This document shows, in pieces, positions 56,309 to 64,000 of a stretch of DNA of 64,000 nt (within the stretch, counting starts at the first letter, position 1; each line of letters begins with the position of its first letter). Source of the DNA: Haematobia irritans (Eukaryota > Arthropoda > Insecta > Diptera > Muscidae). The notes beneath the pieces were generated by a model. That model ran no database searches, was not told the DNA's origin, and saw only the letters and a list, made by a program, of their open reading frames with translations. The position numbers and the translations under genes were made by a program. Location of the stretch: contig NC_134398.1 of assembly GCF_050003625.1 (NCBI RefSeq), positions 75,197,635-75,261,634 on the forward strand, read 5' to 3'.

Positions 56309-57441
56309 CAAGTATATACGCCCGCAAGTTCGGCCAGGCCGAATCTTATGTACCCACCACCATGGATTGCGTAGAAACTTCTACGAAAGACTGTCATCCA
56401 CAATCGAATTACTTAAAACTTCTTATTCATGGTTGTTGGATACCATATACTAACATCACGTACCAAATTTCAACCGACTGGGAAGTATTTTGCTCTTCCA
56501 AAGGGCTCTGGAGGTCAAATCTGGGGATCGGTTTATATGGGGCCTATATATAATTATGGACCGATATCGACCAATTTTTGCATGGGATTTTGAGGCCATA
56601 TATTAACACCACGTACCAAATTTCAACTGAATCAGATGAATTTTGGTCTTCCAAGAGGTTCCGGAGGTCAAATCTGGTGACCGGTTTATATGGGGGCTAT
56701 ATATAATTATAAACCGATGTGGACCAATTTTTGCATGGTTGTTAGAGACCATATACTAACATCACGTACCAAATTTAAGCCGGATCGGATAGAACTTGCT
56801 TCTCTTAGAGGCCTCGCAAGCCAAATCGGGGGATCGGTTTATATGGGGGCTTTATACAATTATGGATGTAGACCAATTTTCGCATGGTTGTTAGAGACCA
56901 TATACTGACACCATGTACCAAATTTCAGCCGGATCGGATGAAATTTGCTTCTCTTAGGGGCCTCGCAAGCTAAATCGGGGGATCGGTTTATATGGGGGCT
57001 ATATATAATTATGGACCGATGTGGACCAATTTTTGCAAGGTTGTTAGAGACCATATACTAACACCATGTACCAAATTTCAGCCGGATCGGATGAAATTTG
57101 CTTCTCTTAGAGACCTCGCAAGCCAAATTTTCGGGTCTGTTTATATGGGGGCTATACGTAAAAGTGGACCGATATGGTCCATTTGCAATACCATCCGACC
57201 TACATCAATAACAACTACTTGTGCCAAGTTTCAAGTCGATAGCTTGTTTCGTTCGGAAGTTAGCGTGATTTCAACAGACGGACGGACGGACGGACGGACG
57301 GAAGGACATGCTCAGATCGACTCAGAATTTCACCACGACCCAGAATATATATACTTTATGGGGTCTTAGAGCAATATTTCGATGTGTTACAAACGGAATG
57401 ACAAAGTTAATATACCCCCCATCCTATGGTGGTGGGTATAA
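56309..57441 (-). mobile_element. Family A repeat A8, reversed, in foldback loop
   Basis: Complete ends (AACAAGTATATACGCCCG at left; GGTGGTGGGTATAA at right), no 30 bp palindromic array, five modules, and (GACR)n at about 57279-57303. It sits at the very centre of the inverted repeat. Confidence 0.8.
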
Positions 57442-57504
57442 AAAGTTGTACAACTAATCTTTTAATATGAACGCTTCTTCATATACATGTTTGCCTCCGT
57501 ATAA

Positions 57505-57746
57505 TGCGCTTTACAGACTATCAGTTATTCCGGACGACAGTGCTCGTGTCGAACATATCCCAAATATTGTGCACATTATAATTTAAGTCCGAAGGCATAA
57601 TCGACACTGATGCATGTTTATGGGATCGATAACACATTTAACGATTATTTAGTCATCGCCGACAAGTCGTATCGATCCGACACACTGTAAGATTCCTTAC
57701 AAACACCGACATTCCTTCCGGAATAACTGATCATTTGTAAAGCGCA
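57505..57746. mobile_element. 242 bp MITE in right arm, TAA duplication
   Basis: Inverted ends TGCGCTTTACA (then ATCAGTTATTCCGGA on both sides), flanked by TAA (57502-57504 and 57747-57749). The target is the same site as that of the left-arm MITE at 55274, on the opposite strand. Confidence 0.88.
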
Positions 57747-57939
57747 TAACGCTGTGTACGTGCTAATAATTCTGCATATAAAATTCAATTACTTGTATTT
57801 TTGGCTTTTTATGTAGAATACTTGAAATAAATATATATTTTTTGAGCTTTTTGGTGTTTTGCAATAGAATTCGATTATCTTTGCATATTTGTGCCCTAGG
57901 TTACAATCATGTGAAAAGTGTTGCCAACTTAAAGAGACA

Positions 57940-58320
57940 AAATTTTGGACAATCAAATATTTACTATGTGCCGTTCAGACGCCACAGATTTGTCGAATGT
58001 CGTGCGAAATTACCATTGCCCATAAAAATTGCATACCTTATTTTGCTAATGAAATTTTGTGTAATAATAATAGAAGTCCTATACAAAACAACTACATAAA
58101 CAATATTACAATATTAGTTTCATTAGCAAAGATAAAGTATATTTATTCTACTGGGTTGGCATTCGCATTAAAATGTAGGGTTGGTAAAGGGCGGCAAAAT
58201 GCTATAATTATACCTCCGTCCTTGTTTTGCACATTGGATATATTGAAATGTTAAAAAACAAAAAAGGGCGGCATGGTGCTCTATATTGCCATCCTTGTCT
58301 ATTACGCTTAAAATTATGTT
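57940..58320. other. Right-arm-specific segment
   Basis: Inserted between GTGTTGCCAACTTAAAGAG and CGTGTATGAACTCTAGTG, with no counterpart in the left arm, which has about 65 different bases there. A plus frame (57889-58254) crosses it and has scattered cysteines, but I recognise no domain. Confidence 0.4.
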
Positions 58321-58799
58321 AAACGTGTATGAACTCTAGTGACAATAGTTCTGTTCGCGAACATTGTTAGCAAAAATGATCGAATAGAAATATGAAGCTT
58401 TCAACAATATATATATAAAATTTTTTAAATAAATGATTCAAGGATAATAATATATAGATTCGATAAAATCATGACTAAGCGAACACGAATATTATTGGTA
58501 CACATATGAAACCTTTGTTAAAAAAATTTGCCGCTATAGAGTACTGAAAAAATATTTTAGCGCTCCTTGACTTTTCTCCGTTCACAGATGAGGTACGCCC
58601 ATGGGGCTTTCACTGGGGGATGTCTATCAGAAATAGCCAAAAAGAGGCTTGAACAGTTTAGGCATATAATTGGGTTTTAACTCACTCTATTTTAAAGTCG
58701 TAAATATAAAATAATTAAAAAAATTTGTTCATATTTGATTGCATTTAGTCTATCAGCAACAAATCACGGCGAAATTTGGTTGATTTTTTGTGAATTTTC

Positions 58800-60000
58800 G
58801 CTGAAAAGTTAAAAATTTTAAAATTGACCCCCTCAGACTTAAAACCCAGCTACGCTCATGGAATCTCCAGAATAGTCTTCCACACCCTTAAAGCTAATAG
58901 AATCAATTAAAATTTTGTAAAAACTATGCCCCAGCAATGATTTTTAGCTGTTAGAAAATACATTAATTTCCCCCTTTTTATCTCGTTAACTAGATAACCT
59001 ACGCCTCTGGCATTTGGGAGAGGGGATTCTCCTGGCTTGGGGCTAATGTGCTATATCCACTTTTGCCTTTTAACTCTTCCTAGAAATGCTCGAAAATCGA
59101 CCCACAAAATTGGTCTAAATATAATTGACCCCCCTCAGACTTAAAGCCCAGATACGCTCATGGAATCTCAAGAATAGTCTTTTACACCCTTAAAGCTAAT
59201 AGAATCAATTAAAATTTTGTAAAAACTATGCCCCAGCAATGATTTTTAGCTCTTAGAAAATACATTAATGTCCCCCCTTTTATCTCGTTAACTAGATGAC
59301 CTACGCCTCTGGCGTTTGGGGGAGAGGTTTCTCCTAGCTCGGGGCTAATATGCTATACCCACTTTTGCCTTTTAACTCTTCCTAGAAATGCCCGAAAGTC
59401 GACCCAGACAATTGGCCTAAATATAATTGACCCCCCTCAGACTTAAAGCCCAGATACGCTCATGGAATCTCCAGAATAGTCTTCTATGCCCTTAAAGCTA
59501 ATAGATTCAATTGAATTTTTTTTTTTAAACTGCGACCCATCAATGTTTTTAGCTCTTAGAAAATACATTAATGTCCCCCCTTTTATTTCGTTAACTAGAT
59601 GACCTACGCCTCTGGCGTTTGGGGGAGAGGATTCTCCTAGCTTGGGGCTAATATGCTATATCCACTTTTGCCTTTTAACTCTTCCTAGAAATGCCCGAAA
59701 ATCGACCCACAAAATTAGCCTAAATATAATTGACCCCTCTCTGACTTAAAGCCCAGCTACGCACATGGAATCTCCAGAATAGTCTTCTACGCCCTTAAAG
59801 CTAATAGAATCAGTTAAATTTGTTTATAAACTATGTCCCAGAAAGGTTTTATAGTTATTAGAACTTACATGAATTTGCCCCCCTTTATCTCATTAACTGG
59901 ATGACCTACGCCTCTGCCCTCTTTGCGGGGGAGTTCTCCTATCTCCGAGCTAATGCCCTATACCCACTTTTGCTTTTTAACTCTTCCTAGAAATGCCCGA
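58800..60000. repeat. Four ~300 bp tandem units, right foldback arm
   Basis: Inverted counterparts of 52819-54000, with CCTAGAAATGCCCGAAA near 59085, 59389, 59690 and 59990. Substitutions distinguish corresponding units of the two arms. Confidence 0.8.
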
Positions 60001-60253
60001 AAAAGTCCAATGAATTTAAAATACATCTTTACATATTTTTTTGGAATTGCATTTATATTACTCTAAATAAATTTTTGCTCAAAATTATGTTAAGTATACA
60101 CGCGTTTTCGTTCAGAAAATGTGTCATGAAGCAAAATATATTTAATTTGTTGCAAAAAAGTCTTAAATTCGCAACAAAAAAAAAAAAAAAAATTAAAGTG
60201 GTTTGTGTCTTCGCTAAAACAACTTTAGAAAACAACTTTAACTTCACACCCTT

Positions 60254-60769
60254 CATAACCCTTTGACGATGAAGAAATAACCACTCGATAAAAGTAAATT
60301 TTTCTTGCATATTCATATTCAAAATACTCCTATTTACTACGTAAAGGGTCGTCAAAATGTTAAAAAAAAATATTCCTTTCTGCGAGAAATGTCATGGGGA
60401 ATTCATCCTCAAAGGTAAATATGTAGCGAAACAAATTTAACATACCTTATGTAATTCATTACAAAATACATCATGAGCTTTGTTTACATGCGCCAAAAAA
60501 AGTGCCTTCGAAACTAAAGGAAAAATTTTCGTCAATTTAGTTTAGCCATTTTACTTCCTTAAGTTAATTTCTGTTTAAAATATTAACATTTATTTATTTC
60601 ATTAAAAATACTAAACAAACAGCGTGTAGAAATAGTTCATTAACTAGAATAACCCAGAAAAAAATTTGTAAGTTCTTCTAAAGGCACAACTTTAAAAGCA
60701 CTTCAAAAATATCCTCCCAAAGATGTTCTTTATTTTAACTGCACAGGAAGTTCATTTGAGCCACTTTTT
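60254..60769. other. Unassigned DNA with a dispersed repeat
   Basis: The part 60652-60765 (CCCAGAAAAAAATTTG, then AGTTCTTCTAAAGGCACAAC) recurs at about 63026-63140. A 27-codon frame at 60357-60440 encodes FCEKCHGEF and carries a donor-like AAAG|GTAAAT inside; it is too short to call a gene. Confidence 0.4.
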
Positions 60770-61206
60770 TATACCCTCCACCATAGGATGGGGGGTATAT
60801 TAACTTTGTCATTCCGTTTGTAACACATCGAAATGTTGGTCTAAAACCCCATAAATTATATATATTGTGGGTCGTAGTGAAATTCTGAGTCGATCTAACT
60901 ATATCCGTACGTGAAACTTGGCACAAGAAGTTGTTATTGATGTAGGTCGGAGGTATTGCAAATGGGCCACATCGTATAGCCCCCATATAAACCGAACCCC
61001 AGATTTGACATCCGGAGCCTATTGGAGGAACAAAATTCATCCGATCCGGTTGAAATTTGGTACATGCTGTAAATATATGGTCTCTATCAACCATGCAAAA
61101 ATGTATCCATATCAGTCCATACTTATATATAGCCCCCATATAAACGGATCCCCAGACGTGACCTCCAGAGCCTCTTGGAGGAGCAAAATTCATCCGATCC
61201 GGTTGA
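60770..61206 (+). mobile_element. Family A repeat, 3'-truncated
   Basis: Starts TATACCCTCCACCATAGG with the GGGGGGTATA arm, has a degraded (GTCY) region (TATCCGTACGTG) and two modules, and breaks off at ATCCGATCCGGTTGAAA, joined to the transposon remnant. Confidence 0.75.
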
Positions 61207-62715
61207 AAAAGTTAAAAAAAAAAAACATCTGCACGTTGTTGGCGGCGTACCACTCCATGGCCTTTTTACCGTAATGGCAAGATGCCAAATCCGGCCAAAA
61301 CAGTACTGAACAACCGTGTTTCTTCAGGAAAGGCAGCAGACGTTTATTCAAACACTCTTTCACGTAAATTTCTTGGTTGACAGTCCCGGAAGCTATGAAA
61401 ATGCTGCTTTTCAAGCCACAGGTACAGATGGCTTGCCAAACCAGATATTTCTTTGCGAACTTTGATAGTTTTATGTGCTTGAAAATATCTGCTACCTTTC
61501 CCCTTCCTTTTGCCGTATAAAACTCCTGTCCCGGAAGCTATGAAAATGCTGCTTTTCAAGCCACAGGTACAGATGGCTTGCCAAACCAGATATTTCTTTG
61601 CGAACTTTGACAGTTTTATGAGCTTGAAAATATCTGCTACCTTTCCCCTTCCTTTTGCCGTATAAAACTCCTGTCCCGGAAGCTGCTTGTAGTCGGCTTT
61701 GACGTAGGTTTCGTCGTCCATTACCACGCAGTCAAACTTCGTCAGCATCGTCGTGTACAGCCTCCGGGATCGCGCTTTGGCCCTCGTATTTTGTTTATCA
61801 TCGCGATTTGGAGTCACTACTGCTTTTCAAGCCACAGGTACAGATGGCTTGCCAAACCAGATATTTCTTTGCGAACTTTGACAGTTTTATGTGCTTGAAA
61901 ATATCTGCTACCTTTCCCCTTCCTTTTGCCGTATAAAACTCCTGTCCCGGAAGCTATGAAAATGCTGCTTTTCAAGCCACAGGTACAGATGGCTTGCCAA
62001 ACCAGATATTTCTTTGCGAACTTTGACAGTTTTATGAGCTTGAAAATATCTGCTACCTTTCCCCTTCCTTTTGCCGTATAAAACTCCTGTCCCGGAAGCT
62101 GCTTGTAGTCGGCTTTGACGTAGGTTTCGTCGTCCATTACCACGCAGTCAAACTTCGTCAGCGTCGTCGTGTACAGCCTCCGGGATCGCGCTTTGGCCGT
62201 CGTATTTTGTTTATCATCGCGATTTGGAGTCACTACCTTCTTGTAAGTCGATAGTCCGGCTCGATGCACGTTTGTAGACGATACACCCAGCTTATTTGCG
62301 GCATCTCGGGGAGAGAGGTTAGGGTTTCGCTTGAAAATACCGGCAACTCTCTTTGTCGTCTCAGCGGCTTCCGGTTTTCGATTTCCCCCCGATCCAGACT
62401 TCCTGGCTGTCGACAAGCGTTCCCCAAACACTTTAATTACATTTGTAACGGTTGATTTGGCAACTTTTAGCGATTTTACCAGCTTTGCGTGCGAGTAGCT
62501 CGGATTTTCGCGATGCGCGAGCAAAATTTTGATACGCTGCTCTTCTTGCGTGGACGGCATTTTGACAACTGAATAGTGAATTCCAAAATCAAAATAGGAG
62601 CAACATTCTACACACACACACACCTTCAAAATGAGGGGTGTTCAGGTTTTTTAAATGCAAAATTGAAAGAAATACGTCAAGTTTATATTGACCAAATTTT
62701 GACCGTATCACCCTT
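61207..62715 (-). mobile_element. DD37E transposon, copy 2, rearranged
   Basis: Right end complete (TTTTGACCGTATCACCCTT, then TA at 62716-62717). The left end is lost: the transposase text stops at about 61230 in an A-rich join to a family A fragment. The interior has undergone nested tandem duplication. Confidence 0.85.
61230..62572 (-). pseudogene. DD37E transposase, copy 2, with internal amplification
   Basis: The start region (MPSTQEEQRIKILLAHREN) and both DNA-binding helices are intact, without the frameshift of copy 1. A segment of about 147 bp around KSSIFIAS/VWQAICTC occurs four times (near 61395, 61542, 61820, 61957) in two larger repeats of about 420 bp (about 61400-61820 and 61820-62239), so VVMDDETYV appears twice. 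The C-terminus after WYAANNVQ, with the third catalytic acid, is lost. Confidence 0.85.
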
Positions 62716-62717
62716 TA

Positions 62718-63337
62718 TTATACATCGTTTTTATTTGCGGTATATATTTTCGTATAAATATATTTTTTTCATTAAAAAAAAATAAAAAATGGAGCAATTG
62801 CACTTTACTGGAACCTCCCCAAATCGGTTAAATTTCAAGTATGTGACGTAATTTGATGTGTTGATTCCAACAAAGAAAAATTTTTTGCACCGGAAGTACC
62901 CGGGTCTTGAGAAAAAAACCTCGTAAAAGTAATTCATAATTTTGCTATCTCAGTCATTTAAGATTCAAACAAACTTGTTGTCATTGTAAAACTGATCCCA
63001 AGTGACAAAAAATTTACGTAAATACCCAGCAAAAAATTTGGAAGTTCTTCTAAAGGCACAACTTTAAAAGCACTTCCAAAAATGTCCTCCCTAAAATGTT
63101 CTTTATTTTAAGTGCAAAGAAAGTTGATTTGAGTCAATTTTTGTATAACTCGCTTTTTCATATATTTAATAGGAAATTTAAAATTTTATTGTTTCGAATA
63201 GGTTAAAAACAGATTAAAAATAAGATAGTGCAAATTATTTAAATTTTACCGAAAAAAATGTTAATCTTTTCCAGAAAAATTGCGAATTTTTGAATATATT
63301 TCATGTCAAACGTTCCAGACCACTTTTTAATGCATTA
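62718..63337. other. Unassigned DNA with a dispersed repeat
   Basis: From 63026 (CCCAGCAAAAAATTTGGAAG) it matches the repeat at 60652. No gene recognised. Confidence 0.4.
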
Positions 63338-63696
63338 ACAAGTATATACGGTCGTAAGGTCGGCCAGGCCAATCTTATGTACCCTCCACCATGGATTGCG
63401 TAGAAACTTCTACTACAGACTGTCATCCACAATCGAATTATTTGGGTTGCGGTACACACAAAATAATATTATAATTTTTGAGCTAACAATAAATTGTTGT
63501 TACATAAAATTTTTTAGTTCAACAAATTTTTTGTTGATATAACAAAATGTTAAACTAAGCTCGTAATTGTATTTACAAATTACGTTGTTAGCTCAAATTT
63601 AAACATAATTTTAATTGTATTGACAATCAAATTAATTGATATTTTTTTGTGTGTAACACTTGCCGACGGCAAGATATCTTAAAACTTCGTAACACC
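63338..63696 (-). mobile_element. Family A repeat, reversed 3' end, doubly interrupted
   Basis: Starts TAACAAGTATATACGGTCG with a mutated hairpin (GGTCGGCCAGGCC). Family A text is split at GCGGTA by the TA-flanked MITE and ends at AACACC where the SINE begins. Confidence 0.8.
63455..63653. mobile_element. 199 bp Tc1/mariner-type MITE
   Basis: Ends CACACAAAATAATATTA and the complement of CACACAAAAAAATATCA, flanked by TA (63453-63454 and 63654-63655). Removing it and one TA restores the family A text GCGGTAACACTTGCC seen at about 7493 and 21624. Confidence 0.88.
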
Positions 63697-64000
63697 GTGG
63701 TGCAATGGTTAGCATGCCCGCCTTGCATACACAAGGTCGTGGGTTCGATTCCTGCTTTGACCGAACACCAAAAAGTTTTTCAGTGGTGGATTATCCCACC
63801 TCAGTAAAGCTGGTGATATTTCTGAGGGTTTCAAAGCTTCTCTAAGTGGTTTCACTGCAATGTGGAACGCCGTTCGGACTCGGCTATAAAAAGGAAGTCC
63901 CTTGCCATTGAGCTTAACATGGAATCGGGCAGCACTCAGTGATAAGGGATAAGTTCACCAATGTGGTATCACAATGGACTGAATAGTCTAAGTGAGCCTG
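63697..64000 (+). mobile_element. tRNA-derived SINE with LINE-like 3' end (cut by window edge)
   Basis: The head GTGGTGCAATGGTTAGCATG and the B box GGTTCGATTCC (63742-63752) form a tRNA-like RNA polymerase III promoter. A ~200 bp body follows. The last 41 bases in the window are identical to the complement of the 3' UTR of the LINE at 11767 (about 11809-11849). SINEs use the partner LINE's enzymes by copying its 3' end (established for other SINE/LINE pairs). Confidence 0.85.

Larger units (their letters stand above)
52697..60253. mobile_element. Foldback-like element with ~2.5-3 kb inverted arms
   Basis: The ends AAGGGTGTGAAGTTAAAGTT (from 52697) and its complement (to 60253) begin two long inverted arms, 52697-55712 and 57442-60253. 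Each arm has four ~300 bp tandem units (GGCATTTCTAGGAAGAGTTA ... CCATGAGCGTA), then a GGGGGTACACG-type region and a 3' part with CAACACTTTTCACATG. Once nested elements are removed, the arms are separated by only about 40 bp. Long inverted repeats with internal tandem units and hardly any loop are the hallmark of Drosophila Foldback elements. No transposase is seen and no outer target duplication was found. Confidence 0.75.

Noticed and set aside
57842..58254. Overlapping plus frames of 85 and 121 codons in the right foldback arm
   Set aside because: They begin in arm sequence that is non-coding on the left side and show no recognisable domain; too weak to call a gene.
60357..60440. 27-codon frame with FCEKCHGEF and a donor-like site
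   Set aside because: Could be a first exon of a zinc-finger gene, but it is short and has no partner exon; I could not link it to the RING exon.
63697..63768. Possible tRNA gene near the right end
   Set aside because: It heads a longer body ending in LINE-like sequence, so it is a SINE.

Overview
This 64 kb window reads as transposon-dense intergenic or intronic DNA of a higher fly. It is AT-rich and eukaryotic, has spliced exon fragments, and carries muscid-type repeats; a calyptrate fly such as Stomoxys, Haematobia or Musca is my best guess (inference). Only two pieces look like host genes: a RING-H2 exon (8881-9203, +) and one exon of a CAP/antigen-5-like gene (41502-41737, +). Nearly everything else is mobile DNA, much of it nested, with target-site duplications (TSDs) that can be read directly.

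Names used below. Families A, B, C and D are large non-coding repeats. A complete copy begins with an inverted repeat of the TTATACCC...GGGTATA type, then a (GTCY)n microsatellite, then several homologous ~152-155 bp modules, and ends with a GC hairpin followed by (A)CTTGTT. A ends in the TTCGGCCTGGCCGAA hairpin, B and D in the GTCGGCCCCGCCCGAC hairpin, C in the TTCGGCCCGGCCGAA hairpin. This architecture resembles the dipteran mini-me/DINE-1 group (non-autonomous Helentrons).

Layout. 1-1516: BEL/Pao gag, minus strand, open at the window edge. 1517-3269: no recognised gene. 3270-8862: B, then three head-to-tail A copies. 8881-9203: RING exon. 9204-11707: unique DNA, a reversed A fragment and a tRNA-derived repeat. 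11708-17913: a B element split by an LOA/I-type LINE (11767-16004) with an 11 bp TSD. About 17480-32640: a tandem duplication of a ~7.1 kb block, each copy later hit by different insertions. 32822-37525: nested B, C and B tails with a hAT-like MITE. 37526-41501: MITE candidate, Ty3/gypsy gag fragment, LTR fragment. 41502-41737: CAP exon. 41738-48410: broken mariner cut by a decayed Ty3/gypsy element, itself split by a Tc1-like DD37E transposon. 48650-52618: A elements, one containing a short IS630/mariner-type element with TA duplications. 52697-60253: a foldback element with ~2.5-3 kb inverted arms, a tiny original loop and several MITEs nested in it. 60254-64000: A fragments, a rearranged second DD37E copy, a TA-flanked MITE, and a tRNA-derived SINE whose 3' end matches the 3' end of the LINE at 11767.

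No pathway or operon is encoded. The informative content is the insertion history: paired empty and filled sites in the tandem duplication and in the foldback arms give exact element boundaries.
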